From Lacipirellula limnantheis (lineage in GTDB: Bacteria > Planctomycetota > Planctomycetia > Pirellulales > Lacipirellulaceae), in contig NZ_CP036339.1 in the NCBI RefSeq assembly GCF_007746075.1, positions 5,857,786-5,921,785 of the forward strand: DNA of 64,000 nt, written 5' to 3'. Positions within the stretch are counted from its first letter, which is position 1. Every line of letters begins with the position of its first letter. A model generated the notes under the pieces. It saw only the letters and a program-made list of their open reading frames with translations. It ran no database searches and was not told the DNA's origin. A program made the position numbers and the translations under genes. Shown here piece by piece: positions 44,731 to 54,471 of the stretch.

Positions 44731-46281
44731 CTAACCGAGCCGCTGTAGCAGGTGATCGCCGACACGCAAGGAGTTGGCCATCGCCGTGAGAGCGGGGTTC
44801 ACGGCGCCTATGCTGGGGAAGAAGCTGGTATCGACGACGTAGAGGTTGTCGAGTTCGTGGGCCTTGCAGTTCACGTCGAGCACCGAATTTTTGGGGTCAG
44901 TTCCGAAGCGACAGGTACCCGCTTGGTGCGCGACGCCGCCGAGATCGATCTCGTTTTTCATGTAGAGGTTGCGGGGAATCAGGTGGTCGTGCATGTCGAG
45001 CTGGTTGAGCATCGACTTGAGCTTCTCGTAGAGCTTGTTCTTCGCGACCTGATTTGACGGGGTGTAGTTGAGCGTGATCGCCCCGTTCGCGTCGACGGTG
45101 ACGCGGTTTTCTTGACGTGGCAGGTCTTCGGTCGAGAGCCAGAAGTCGACGGCGTGCTTGGCGATCTGTTCCAGCGACCATTGCGGCGCGAGTAGCGTCT
45201 CGATTGGCTTTTCGCCGCGGAACATCGGGGCCTGCGACTTGCCGACCATCTGGATGTTTCCCATCGGAAACTCGAAGCCAGGCATGCCGAAGTAGAAGTC
45301 GTTCAGGCCGAGCGTTTTCTGGTAGATCGTCGGGTTCGGTTCCTTGGAGAGCGCAAGTACCGCCTGACTGTTGTGGAACATGTAGTTGCGGCCGACCTGA
45401 TCGGAAGCGTTGGCGAGGCCGCGGGGATGCTGGTCGCTGGCCGACGTCAGCAGGAGCTTCGCCGAGTTGGCCGCGCCGCAGGAGACGACGACGATGCGGC
45501 CGGTGAACTCGACCGGCGTTCCTTCGTGCGTCGCATGAACGCGAGTCACCTCGCGGCCAGTGGGGCTCGTTTCCAGCCGATGGACCATCGCGTTGGTCAT
45601 CAGCGTGACATTGGGGAAATCGAGCGCGGGGCGCACGGCGAGCGTTTCGGCGTCGCTCTTGGCGTGGAGCACGCAGGGGAAGCCGTCGCAGTTGATGCAG
45701 CGGCAGCAGCGGCTGAACGCCAACTCGGCCTCGTTCAGCATGATTCCGCACGGCGAGTGGAATGGGTGGTAACCGGCGCGAGCGAGGTCGTCGGCGAGTT
45801 TTTGGATTCGCGGTTCGTGCGACACCGCGGGATGGGGATACGGCCCGCTGGAGGGAGGCTCTGTGGGATCTTCGCCGCGGGCGCCGTGGACGTGGTACAT
45901 CTCCTCGGCTTGCTGGTAGTAGGGTTCGAGCTCCTCGTAGCGGATCGGCCACGCCGGTGAGACGCCGTCCTGATGCTGGCGCTCGGCGAAGTCCTCCTGA
46001 CGCAAGCGGTAGAGGGCGGCGCCGTACATCTTGGTGGCGCCGCCGACGAAGTAATGGACGCCGGGCTGAAACGCTTTGCCATGCTTGTCGTACCAGACGT
46101 CTTTGGAGACGTAGCGGTTGTCGACGAAGACGGCTTCGGCGCTCCAGTTTTCCGGCTCGCGCCGGAGCCAGTCGCCGCGCTCGATCAGCAGAACTTTCTT
46201 GCCGGACGGGGCGAGATGCCGAGCGAGCGTGCCGCCGCCCGCGCCGCTGCCGATGATGATGACGTCGTACTGCTGGGCCAT
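44731..46281 (-). CDS. GMC-family FAD oxidoreductase
   Basis: 516 residues. The FAD loop IIIGSGAGGGTLARHLA sits at the N-terminus with IERGDWL after it. FVGGATKMYGAALYRLRQED is the GMC signature-1 region, and C-terminal GGVAHQAGTCRFGTDP and VVDTSFFPSIGAVNPALTAM hold the active-site His/Asn. A Cys cluster (FSRCCRCINCDGFPCVLHAK) in the middle resembles the iron-sulphur or metal-binding insert of some glucose dehydrogenase-like members. No signal peptide is visible. It likely oxidises a sugar or alcohol with an external electron acceptor. Confidence 0.92.
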   Translation of the reverse strand: MAQQYDVIIIGSGAGGGTLARHLAPSGKKVLLIERGDWLRREPENWSAEAVFVDNRYVSKDVWYDKHGKAFQPGVHYFVGGATKMYGAALYRLRQEDFAERQHQDGVSPAWPIRYEELEPYYQQAEEMYHVHGARGEDPTEPPSSGPYPHPAVSHEPRIQKLADDLARAGYHPFHSPCGIMLNEAELAFSRCCRCINCDGFPCVLHAKSDAETLAVRPALDFPNVTLMTNAMVHRLETSPTGREVTRVHATHEGTPVEFTGRIVVVSCGAANSAKLLLTSASDQHPRGLANASDQVGRNYMFHNSQAVLALSKEPNPTIYQKTLGLNDFYFGMPGFEFPMGNIQMVGKSQAPMFRGEKPIETLLAPQWSLEQIAKHAVDFWLSTEDLPRQENRVTVDANGAITLNYTPSNQVAKNKLYEKLKSMLNQLDMHDHLIPRNLYMKNEIDLGGVAHQAGTCRFGTDPKNSVLDVNCKAHELDNLYVVDTSFFPSIGAVNPALTAMANSLRVGDHLLQRLG

Positions 46282-46453
46282 GGCGACTACTCCCGCTCCC
46301 TGGCAGGGAGGGGTTAGGGGAGGGATTTACAGGCTAGGCACAAATGTAGGTCACGATTAGCGATTAAGAACGGGACGCGGATTGACAGGAATTTGTCGGA
46401 TGTGCGCCACTGGCGACCCAAATACGATTCTTCGTCTCCCTTGACCGACCCGA

Positions 46454-48499
46454 TCAACTCTTGATCAAAACAAGCGAAGAACGAGCTTCACACCTATAGT
46501 TGCGCTGTCCCGTGGTCAGCGATATGGGCGAACTGCTAATGTCGTTCGGGCTTTCGAGAGCCGTATCGATCAACCGCCGCCATGCCGCGCCCTGCGGCAG
46601 GGAGGGCAGCGCGAACTCCAGAGACTCCCAATATGCGTTGAACGCCACATAGAGGTGCTCAGCGCCGTCCGGGCCGACGAGTTCGTAGGCCAACGCGTGG
46701 GATCCTTCGCCCCAGTCGGGCTGATTGAGCTCAACGCCATGCCAAGTGATTTGCGGCGCGCCAGGTTCGCTCCAAAAGGGGCGACTGCGGAAGAGCGCCG
46801 TCCGTTGATGGAAGGCGATCAGTTCGCGCGTGAAGCGGAGTAGGTCGGCGTGTCGCTCCAGATCGTCCCAATCGAACCACGATAACTCGTTGTCCTGGCA
46901 GTAGGGATTGTTGTTGCCTTGTTGCGTGCGGCGGACCTCGTCGCCCATGACGAGCATCGGCCGGCCTTCGGAGAGGAAGAGGATCGTCAGCAGGTTCTTC
47001 GCTTGGCGTTGCCGCAACGATTCTACGGCCGCGTCCTCGGTCGGCCCTTCGGCGCCGCAGTTCCAGCTGAAGTTGTCGTCCGTGCCGTCGCTATTGTTCT
47101 CGCCGTTTGCCTGGTTGTGCTTCGCGTCGTAGGAGACGAGATCGTTGAGCGTAAAGCCGTCGTGGGCGGTAACGTAGTTGACGCTGCGGTCGGGATTGCG
47201 GCCTGTTTCGTGAAAGAGGTTGCGGCTACCAACGAGGCAATCGGCTAGGCTCCCGACGATGCCGGCGTCCCCTTTGACGAAGCGGCGGACGACGTCGCGG
47301 TAGCGGCCATTCCAGACGCCCCACCGATCGCCGGCGAAGTGGCCTACTGAGTAAAGCCCGCCAGCGTCCCACGCTTCGGCGATGAGCTTCGTGCCGGCGA
47401 GGACGGGGTCGGACTCGATGTCGTACAGAATTGGGGCTCGTGCGAGCGGGGCGCCATCCCAACGGCGGGAGAGACTAGCCGCGAGGTCGAAGCGAAAACC
47501 GTCGACATGCATCTCGGTCACCCAGTAGCGGAGACAGTCGAGAATCATCCGCCGTGCGACCGGGTTGTTGGCGTTGACGGTGTTGCCGCAGCCGGTGTCG
47601 TCGATATAGCGCGCGAGATCGTTGGGGGCGTGAATGTAAAAATCTTCATTGTCGAGGCCGCGCCAGGAGAGGGTCGGGCCGATCTCATTGCCCTCAGCCG
47701 TATGATTGAAGACGACGTCGAGAATGACTTCGATATCGGCTCGATGGAGCGCTTTCACCAGATCGCGAAACTCATCGACGGCGGCCAGCGGCGATGGCCC
47801 GGAACTGTAGGCGGCGTGGGGAGCAAACCACGCGACGGGTTGGTAGCCCCAGTAGTTGACGCCGCTGGGGGCGTCCTGCGGATCAAACTGCTGCGCCGGC
47901 ATCAGCTCGACTGTCATCACGCCGAGTTGTTGCAAGTAAGGGATCTTCTCGATCAGGCCGGCATAGGTTCCGCGCTTCGCGACGGCGACGCCCGAGGTCG
48001 GATGCTTCGTAAATCCGGCGACGTGCATCTCGTAGATCACCGAATCGACGTAGGGGCGCTGGAGCGAATGGTCCCCTTCCCAGTCGTACGCGGCAGGATC
48101 GACGACGACGCTCTTCAGCGCGGACGCGGCGTTGTCGCCCGCGTCGATCGCTCGCGTCCGCCGATAATTCGAAAGGTTAGCAATTTCGCGAGCGTAGGGG
48201 TCGACCAGCAGCTTCGTGGCGTCGAATCGCAGGCCGACCGCTGGATTGAACGGTCCGTCAACGCGGTATCCATAGAGCTGCCCTGAGCCGACCCCTGCGA
48301 GATGGACGTGCCAATAGTCATAAGTACGGTTTTTGACGGGATCGAGTACGACCTCGTGCGCCGGCTGCGCATCTTCCGGGCGATCGAACAACTGCAGCGT
48401 CACGCCCGTGGCATGCTTCGAGTGGAGACAAAAGTTGACGCCCCCGGCGTCAACGGTGGCGCCGATCGGAACGGCTCGTCCTGGCGTCGCGATCGTCAT
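46454..48499 (-). CDS. glgX: Glycogen debranching enzyme (GH13_11, GlgX)
   Basis: 681 residues. An N-terminal CBM48 (GATVDAGGVNFCLHSKHATG) is followed by the GH13 barrel: DVVFNHTAEG (region I), DGFRFDLAAS (catalytic nucleophile Asp), LIAEAWDAGG (acid/base Glu), NYVTAHDGFTLNDLVSYDAKHNQANGE is region IV, shown by its first part YVTAHDGFTL. It cleaves alpha-1,6 branches of glycogen or phosphorylase-limit dextrins. It lies one base after the glucosidase gene, a glycan-turnover operon. Confidence 0.95.
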   Translation of the reverse strand: MTIATPGRAVPIGATVDAGGVNFCLHSKHATGVTLQLFDRPEDAQPAHEVVLDPVKNRTYDYWHVHLAGVGSGQLYGYRVDGPFNPAVGLRFDATKLLVDPYAREIANLSNYRRTRAIDAGDNAASALKSVVVDPAAYDWEGDHSLQRPYVDSVIYEMHVAGFTKHPTSGVAVAKRGTYAGLIEKIPYLQQLGVMTVELMPAQQFDPQDAPSGVNYWGYQPVAWFAPHAAYSSGPSPLAAVDEFRDLVKALHRADIEVILDVVFNHTAEGNEIGPTLSWRGLDNEDFYIHAPNDLARYIDDTGCGNTVNANNPVARRMILDCLRYWVTEMHVDGFRFDLAASLSRRWDGAPLARAPILYDIESDPVLAGTKLIAEAWDAGGLYSVGHFAGDRWGVWNGRYRDVVRRFVKGDAGIVGSLADCLVGSRNLFHETGRNPDRSVNYVTAHDGFTLNDLVSYDAKHNQANGENNSDGTDDNFSWNCGAEGPTEDAAVESLRQRQAKNLLTILFLSEGRPMLVMGDEVRRTQQGNNNPYCQDNELSWFDWDDLERHADLLRFTRELIAFHQRTALFRSRPFWSEPGAPQITWHGVELNQPDWGEGSHALAYELVGPDGAEHLYVAFNAYWESLEFALPSLPQGAAWRRLIDTALESPNDISSSPISLTTGQRNYRCEARSSLVLIKS

Positions 48500-48500
48500 C

Positions 48501-51155
48501 TCACTGTTGCCCGCCGTATTCGAATAGCATCGAGACGATCAGCGCCGTCCAACCGGTTTGATGACTCGCTCCGACGCCGGCGCCGGTGTCGCCGTTGAAA
48601 TATTCGTGGAACGGTATGTGATCGCGCCAGTGGGGATCGGTCGCAAAGTAGTCGTTCTCGCCCCACACGGCGCGGCGGCCGTTGCGCGTGCGATCGGGCA
48701 GGAAGATGCGCGCCAGGCGGCCTGTAATCTCCGAGGCCACTTCCTCAAGGTTCTTCATCACGCCCGAGCCGGTCGGAAACTCGACCTTCAAATCGTCCCC
48801 GTAGTGGCGATAGAATTCGTGGAGTGCGCGGACGATCATGTAGTTCACGGGAAACCAGATCGGCCCGCGCCAGTTCGAGTTCCCGCCGAAGAGCCGACTG
48901 TCCGACTCGGCCGGGAGATATTTCACGACGAATTCGTGCCCATCGACTTTGAGTTCAAACGGGTGGTCACGGTGATAGCGCGACAGCGATCGAATCCCGT
49001 AATCGGAAAGAAACCCCTCGGAATCGAGCATCTTTTGCAATACAGCGGTCAGCCGTTCGCGAGTAAGAATCGCCATTAACCGTGAGTTGTTCGCCGCGGG
49101 TATCGCGACGGGCGCGACGCTGCGGAGCAAATCGGGTCGATGCTTGAGGAACCAGCCCGCTCGTTCCACGAACAGATCGAGACCGGCGAAGCGATCTGGC
49201 TCCGCCGTCAGCACGGCGAACAGCGGTACGAGACCGACCATGGACTGGATTTTGAGCGCGTGCGTCGTGCCATCGGTCATCAAGACGACGTCGTAGAAGA
49301 ACTGATCCTCCTGATCCCAAAGATCGATCCCCTGCCCGTCCATGTTGGTCATCGCATGGGCAATGTAGAGGAAGTGCTCGAAGTACTTGAGCGCCATGTT
49401 TTGGTAGAAGGGATCATGCTTGGCCAACTCGGCGGCGATAGTGAGCATCGCGATGCAGTACTGGGCCATCCAGCTCGTGCCGTCGCTCTGCTCGAGCAAC
49501 TCGCCGTTGGGGAGCGGCATATCGCGATCAAAGCAGCCGATGTTGTCCATCCCCAGGAATCCGCCGCCAAAGACGTCGCGGCCGCCGCTGTCTTTGCGAT
49601 TGATCCAGAAGCTAAAGTTGAGCATCTCGTTCTGAAAGATCTCTTTGAGAAACTCAAGATCGGCGTGCCCCGTGTCTTCTTTCTCGATCTGATAAACTCG
49701 CCAGGCAGCGAAGGCGGTGACGGGGGGGTTCACGTCGTCGAAATTCCACTCATAGGCCGGAAACTGCCCATTGGCATGTTGGTACCACTCGTAACCCATG
49801 CGAATGAGCTGCTTTTTCGCATACCACGGATCGAGGCGGGCCATTGCGATGCAGTGAAAGGCCAAATCCCAACAGGCGTACCAGGGGTACTCCCAGGTGT
49901 CGGGCATGAGGATGACTTCGGCGTTGTGGAGCTCTTTCCAACGATGGTTGCGGCCTTGCCATCGCTGGGCGGGGGGAATCGGCTGCGGCTCGTCGCCTTT
50001 GAGCCAGCGGAACACGTCGAAGTGATAGAACTGCTTTGACCAGAGCAGGCCCGCGCACGCCTGCCGGGCGACGACCCGTTCGTCAGGACCGAGCTTGGCG
50101 GGCAGGATGGCGTGGTAAAACTCGTCGGCTTCGCCGCGGCGTTGGGACAGGATCTGATCAAAGTCGCCGAAGGGAACGGCGTGAGGCTCCGCGCGAAAAC
50201 GGACCTCAACGGTCGACGTGCCGCCGGACGGGACGTCAAAGCGGATGTGGCCGGCAAGCTTGCTGCCTTGCCGATCGTTGGCCGCCGCGGCGTTGCCTTG
50301 GGCGATGCGTTCGTGGAAGCCGTCTTTGACAAATGCCGCTCGGTTCGGCCCTTCGCCGAGACGCTCGAAGTTGGTTTCGTTCTCTGTGAACAGCAGTTCG
50401 ACTGGCCGGCTGTCGCCGCTGCGGACGTACCACCAGCGCTCGCCGATCGCGTCGGCGTTGGTGTAAGCGGCCATCGGGCCGGCAACGCGGATCACGGGGC
50501 GCTCGGCGCCGACTTCCCACGACCAGCGGTTGCGGTACCAGAGGTGGGGCAGAATGTGGAGCGGCGCCGCGTCGGGACCCCGATTGACGGCGATGATCCG
50601 GCAGAGAATGTCTTCCGGGCTCGCCTTGGCGTACTCGATCGTCACGTCAAAGTAGCGGTTTGCACGGAAGTCGGCTTCCAGCGCGTCGAACAGCTCGTAT
50701 TCGGGCTGCTGCTGGTTCCGCTCGCCGTTGACCTTGACAAGATCCTCGTAGGGATACGCGGCCTGCGGATACTTGTAGAGCATCCGCATGTAGGAATGAG
50801 TCGGGGTCCCGTCGAGGAAGAAGTAATACTCCTTCACATCCTCGCCGTGATTCCCCTGCGGATTGCTGAGGCCGAACATCCGCTCCTTCAGGATCGGATC
50901 GCGCTCGTTCCAGAGGGCCACGGCGAGGCACAGGTGTTGTTTCTGATCGCAGAATCCGCCGAGACCGTCTTCGTTCCAGCGATAGGCGCGGCTGCGGGCG
51001 TGGTCGTGGGGAAAGTAGTTCCAGGCGTCGCCGTCGGCGCTGTAATCCTCGCGGACGGTGCCCCATGCCCTGTCGCTGAGGAATGGTCCCCAGCGCCGCC
51101 AGTCGCCGTCGCCAGCATTGCCTTGGGTGAGACGAGTTTGTTCGGCGCTGGGCAT
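48501..51155 (-). CDS. GH63-type (MGH1-like) glucosidase
   Basis: 884 residues from ATG 51155; an upstream start would read through a 25-bp inverted repeat that is clearly intergenic. The N-terminal beta domain contains WGTVREDYSADGDAWNYFPH. The (alpha/alpha)6 catalytic barrel has WEYPWYACWDLAFHCIAMAR, FGGGFLGMDNIGCFDRD, LPNGELLEQSDGTSWMAQY and LFGGNSNWRGPIWFPVNYMI; the candidate catalytic Asp and Glu lie in these last blocks. It likely hydrolyses alpha-glucosides such as mannosylglycerate-type or oligosaccharide substrates. The adjacent glgX supports storage-sugar metabolism. Confidence 0.88.
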   Translation of the reverse strand: MPSAEQTRLTQGNAGDGDWRRWGPFLSDRAWGTVREDYSADGDAWNYFPHDHARSRAYRWNEDGLGGFCDQKQHLCLAVALWNERDPILKERMFGLSNPQGNHGEDVKEYYFFLDGTPTHSYMRMLYKYPQAAYPYEDLVKVNGERNQQQPEYELFDALEADFRANRYFDVTIEYAKASPEDILCRIIAVNRGPDAAPLHILPHLWYRNRWSWEVGAERPVIRVAGPMAAYTNADAIGERWWYVRSGDSRPVELLFTENETNFERLGEGPNRAAFVKDGFHERIAQGNAAAANDRQGSKLAGHIRFDVPSGGTSTVEVRFRAEPHAVPFGDFDQILSQRRGEADEFYHAILPAKLGPDERVVARQACAGLLWSKQFYHFDVFRWLKGDEPQPIPPAQRWQGRNHRWKELHNAEVILMPDTWEYPWYACWDLAFHCIAMARLDPWYAKKQLIRMGYEWYQHANGQFPAYEWNFDDVNPPVTAFAAWRVYQIEKEDTGHADLEFLKEIFQNEMLNFSFWINRKDSGGRDVFGGGFLGMDNIGCFDRDMPLPNGELLEQSDGTSWMAQYCIAMLTIAAELAKHDPFYQNMALKYFEHFLYIAHAMTNMDGQGIDLWDQEDQFFYDVVLMTDGTTHALKIQSMVGLVPLFAVLTAEPDRFAGLDLFVERAGWFLKHRPDLLRSVAPVAIPAANNSRLMAILTRERLTAVLQKMLDSEGFLSDYGIRSLSRYHRDHPFELKVDGHEFVVKYLPAESDSRLFGGNSNWRGPIWFPVNYMIVRALHEFYRHYGDDLKVEFPTGSGVMKNLEEVASEITGRLARIFLPDRTRNGRRAVWGENDYFATDPHWRDHIPFHEYFNGDTGAGVGASHQTGWTALIVSMLFEYGGQQ

Positions 51156-51170
51156 CGCGAGCGTTGGTCC

Positions 51171-51259
51171 TGTGGGAGGCGTCTCCGACGCCGATTTCAC
51201 GTGACAACAGACGTTGAGTTGAAGGTCGCGCGTGATCGGCGTCGGAGACGCCTCCCACA
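51171..51259. repeat. Perfect 25-bp inverted repeat (GGAGGCGTCTCC-type)
   Basis: TGTGGGAGGCGTCTCCGACG... at 51171-51195 is exactly complementary to 51235-51259 across a 39-bp spacer. It stands between the divergent glucosidase and cytochrome oxidase operons. Confidence 0.8.
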
Positions 51260-51395
51260 TTCAGCGAATTGGCGACACGCTACGCGAGAGAATACCGCAT
51301 CATATTGCAGATTGCCTATTCTGAAGTTGACTGCCCGAAGACTTTATCCGAAAGCCGGCTGACGACGTCGTCTTGTCGCGATATATTGGCGTGCG

Positions 51396-52457
51396 ATGCT
51401 GCGGAGTCAGCAATCAGGCCGGAGGAGTGCAGTGGATGCAATTGGGCGATCGATGCTGGCGGCGGCCGTCGACGGACGGATGGCCGACGTATCGATCTTC
51501 TCGCCTGCGTCCCCGCAAGCCGGCTGGATCGTCGAGTTGGCGATCCTCGCGCTGGCGATTATCGGCATCATCTTCCTGGTCGTCGAAGGGATTCTGTTCT
51601 ACTCGGTCTGGCGATTTCGCCGCCGCCAGCAAGACGCCGATGGCGAACCGGCCCAGGTCTACGGCAGCGAGCCGATTGAGATTGCCTGGACCGCGGCGCC
51701 GACGATGATTGTCTTTTTCCTGGTGCTCGTTACGACGCGCACGCTGTGGGAAGTCGAGGCGGCGCCGGTGACGCCGCGTGCGGGGGATCAATCGCTGTTC
51801 GTTACGGTCATCGGCCATCAATGGTGGTGGGAGTATCGCTATGACAGCTACGACGGCCGAAAGCTTGGCTTCATCACGGCAAACGAATTGCATATTCCGA
51901 TCGGCGACGACCAGATTGCGCGGCCCGTGCATCTGACGCTGCAGTCGGGCGACGTTTGTCACAGCTTTTGGGTCCCTCGCTTGGGCGGTAAAGTCGACCT
52001 GATACCCGGTCGCACGAATCTCCTGTCGTTCGAAACCACGGAGCCGGGACTTTATCTCGGTCAGTGTGCGGAGTATTGCGGCGCGCAACACGCGAACATG
52101 CTGCTGCGAGTCGTCGCCCAGTCGCACGAGGCGTTCGAAGCATGGCTGGTACAGCAGGCACAGTCCGCCGTCGAGGATCCGGCGGTCGCCGCCGGGAAAG
52201 CGGCGTTCTTGGCGAACTCGTGCGTGAATTGCCATCGCATCTCGGGGACGGCGGCTGATGGAAGCGCCGCACCCGATCTGACTCACTTGATGAGTCGCGA
52301 GACAATTGCCGCGGGGCAAGTGGCCAACACGCTAAAGAATTTGCGGAAGTGGGTGCATGATCCGCAAGCGATCAAGCCGGGGGTGCTGATGCCGGCGTTT
52401 GGGCTGAGCGACCACGAAGAAAATCAAATCGTGGAGTACCTAAGGACGTTGAAGTGA
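51396..52457 (+). CDS. coxB: Cytochrome c oxidase subunit II with fused cytochrome c (caa3-type)
   Basis: 353 residues. Two membrane segments (about 43-70 and 100-118) precede the CuA domain: H189 (DVCHSFW), then CAEYCGAQHANM with C224, C228, H232 and M235. WWWEYRYD is the electron-entry Trp motif. A C-terminal cytochrome c domain follows with CVNCH at 276-280 and a late Met ligand (PGVLMPAFG). It receives electrons and passes them to subunit I. First gene of the respiratory cluster. The true start may be a later Met, since the first 40 residues are not conserved-looking. Confidence 0.95.
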   Translation: MLRSQQSGRRSAVDAIGRSMLAAAVDGRMADVSIFSPASPQAGWIVELAILALAIIGIIFLVVEGILFYSVWRFRRRQQDADGEPAQVYGSEPIEIAWTAAPTMIVFFLVLVTTRTLWEVEAAPVTPRAGDQSLFVTVIGHQWWWEYRYDSYDGRKLGFITANELHIPIGDDQIARPVHLTLQSGDVCHSFWVPRLGGKVDLIPGRTNLLSFETTEPGLYLGQCAEYCGAQHANMLLRVVAQSHEAFEAWLVQQAQSAVEDPAVAAGKAAFLANSCVNCHRISGTAADGSAAPDLTHLMSRETIAAGQVANTLKNLRKWVHDPQAIKPGVLMPAFGLSDHEENQIVEYLRTLK

Positions 52458-52473
52458 GATTCCATCAAATGTT

Positions 52474-52549
52474 TCACGCAAAGGCGCGAAGGCGCAAAGA
52501 AGAACAACCTGCAATGCAAGCTCCTTCGCGCCTTCGCGCCTTTGCGTGA
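52474..52549. repeat. Perfect 21-bp inverted repeat (GCGCGAAGGCGC-type), copy 2
   Basis: TCACGCAAAGGCGCGAAGGC... (52474-52494) is exactly complementary to 52529-52549 across 34 bp. It starts 16 bases after the coxB stop and might act as an mRNA-stabilising or attenuating stem within the operon. Confidence 0.75.
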
Positions 52550-52596
52550 GATCTTCCTGCAAACGATTTATTTGCAACGCTGCAGATTTCAAGGGA

Positions 52597-54270
52597 ATGG
52601 CAACCGTCGACCGTTCACATCGATTGGAGCATGCCGGCTCGGCCGCCGCGGATAATGCGTCGAGCGGCTGGGCCGATGCGCTCCATGATTGGACGACGAC
52701 CGTCGATCACAAAAAGATCGGCATCATGTACGTGCTGATGAGCCTCGTCTTCCTTGTCATCGGCGGCGTTGAAGCGCTGCTGATGCGGTGGCAACTCTTC
52801 TACGCGCGGAACGACGTCCTCGGGCCGAGCGTCTTCAATCAGCTCTTCACGATGCACGGCACCACGATGGTGTTCTTCGTGGGGATGCCGATTCTCATCG
52901 GCATCGGCAACTACATGATTCCGCTGATGGTCGGCGCCCGCGACATGGCGTTCCCGCGGCTGAACGCGTTTGGGTTCTGGATCACGCTGTTCGGCGGGCT
53001 GCTCACGTATCTCAGCTTCATCACTGGCGCTGCGCCGGAGATCGGCTGGTTCGCGTACGCGCCGCTGACCGAGCACACGTTTGACCGCAACGCCGGCACT
53101 GACTTCTGGGCGCTCGGCCTGCTCATCAGCGGCATCGGAACCATCGGCGCCGCGGTGAACTTTATCGCCACGATCCTCGGCATGCGCGCGCCCGGCATGA
53201 CCATGCGGAAGATGCCGTTTTTTGCCTGGACGATGCTCTGGACGTCTTTCCAGATGCTGCTCGCCATCCCGCCCCTGACCGCCGCGCTGGTGATGATCTT
53301 GTTCGATCGACAACTCGGCGCCCACTTCTTCGACGTGCAGAACGGCGGCTCGGCATACCTTTGGCAGCACTTGTTTTGGTTCTTCGGCCACCCCGAGGTT
53401 TACATCCTTATCCTGCCGGTATTCGGCATGGTGTCGGAGGTGATTCCGGTCTTCTCGCGCAAGGTGCTGTTTGGCTACGAGTTCATGGCTGCGGCGACGA
53501 TGGCCATCGCGTTCATCAGCCTGGGCGTCTGGGCCCATCACATGTTCTGCGTCGGGATGAGCCGGACGCTCGACCTTTACTTCGCCGCGGCGAGTTTGAT
53601 CGTTTCGATTCCGACCGGCATCAAGTTTTTCAATTGGCTCGCGACGATCTACGGCGGACGGATCAGCCTGGCGTCGCCGATGTTGTTCGCCTTCGGCTTC
53701 CTTTCGATGTTCCTCATCGGCGGGCTGACGGGCATCATGCTCGCCGCGGCGCCGTTCGACTTTCAGCTTTCCGACAGTTACTTCGTCGTGGGCCACTTCC
53801 ACTGGGTGCTGATCGGCGGGACGCTCTTCGGCACGTTCGCGGGAATCTACTACTGGTACCCGAAGGTCACGGGGCGAATGCTTTCGGAACGGCTGGCCGT
53901 GTGGCACTTCTGGTTGCTCTACATCGGCTTCATTCTTACCTTCGGGCCGATGCACATCTCCGGCATCCTCGGCATGCCGCGGCGGATTTACACCTACGAC
54001 CCGAGCCGCGATTGGGAGTGGTGGAACCAACTCACGACGATCGGCGCGCTCGTGCAGACGCCGAGCTACGCGATCTTCGTCTACAACCTCGTCACCTCGC
54101 TCTGGAAGGGCAAGCCGGCCGGCGACGATCCGTGGGACGCCTGGACGCTGGAGTGGACCACCAGTTCGCCGCCGCCGAGTTACAACTTCGAGACGGAGCC
54201 GGTGGTTCACAGCCGCCGACCGTTGTGGGACTTGAAGCATCCCGACGATCCTGATTGGCAATATGAGTGA
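52597..54270 (+). CDS. coxA: Cytochrome c oxidase subunit I (A1-type)
   Basis: 557 residues from ATG 52597, chosen for the normal N-terminus; the ribosome site AAGGG is very close. Twelve membrane segments. Haem a ligands: FTMHGTTM and VGHFHWVL. CuB ligands and cross-linked Tyr: FGHPEVYILILP and WAHHMF; the farnesyl-side Glu of HPEV marks family A1. K-channel residues are in SIPTGIKFFNW. It reduces oxygen and pumps protons in the cytoplasmic membrane. Confidence 0.97.
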   Translation: MATVDRSHRLEHAGSAAADNASSGWADALHDWTTTVDHKKIGIMYVLMSLVFLVIGGVEALLMRWQLFYARNDVLGPSVFNQLFTMHGTTMVFFVGMPILIGIGNYMIPLMVGARDMAFPRLNAFGFWITLFGGLLTYLSFITGAAPEIGWFAYAPLTEHTFDRNAGTDFWALGLLISGIGTIGAAVNFIATILGMRAPGMTMRKMPFFAWTMLWTSFQMLLAIPPLTAALVMILFDRQLGAHFFDVQNGGSAYLWQHLFWFFGHPEVYILILPVFGMVSEVIPVFSRKVLFGYEFMAAATMAIAFISLGVWAHHMFCVGMSRTLDLYFAAASLIVSIPTGIKFFNWLATIYGGRISLASPMLFAFGFLSMFLIGGLTGIMLAAAPFDFQLSDSYFVVGHFHWVLIGGTLFGTFAGIYYWYPKVTGRMLSERLAVWHFWLLYIGFILTFGPMHISGILGMPRRIYTYDPSRDWEWWNQLTTIGALVQTPSYAIFVYNLVTSLWKGKPAGDDPWDAWTLEWTTSSPPPSYNFETEPVVHSRRPLWDLKHPDDPDWQYE

Positions 54271-54290
54271 TGGACGCGTTATCGCTTTAA

Positions 54291-54443
54291 CCACAGAGAT
54301 CACAGAGATCACAGAGAACACAGAGAACACAGAGCAAATACAAAACAGGGCTGTCAGCTATCAGCCAGTGAGAAAACTTTGCTGCTAATTGAGAGGGTCC
54401 TCCGGCTTTGCCTTTACTCCGTGCTCTCTGTGTCCTCCGTGGT
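54291..54443. repeat. CACAGAG 9-mer tandem and inverted repeat, copy 3
   Basis: Five near-identical 9-base units (CCACAGAGA, TCACAGAGA, TCACAGAGA, ACACAGAGA, ACACAGAGC) face CTCCGTGCTCTCTGTGTCCT across about 80 bp. It separates coxA from coxC inside the operon. Confidence 0.75.
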
Positions 54444-54471
54444 AAATGCGATCGATTCAGCTAGCTAAAAG

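Noticed and set aside
52615..54330. Long minus-strand frame antisense to coxA, and similar long antisense frames opposite the membrane protein and cytochrome b genes
   Set aside because: High G+C and third-position bias make long antisense frames; the translations are Arg/His/Glu-rich and lack any fold, while the plus-strand genes are certain.
54291..54335. CRISPR-like array
   Set aside because: The units are 9 bases in tandem without spacers, and no cas genes are present.
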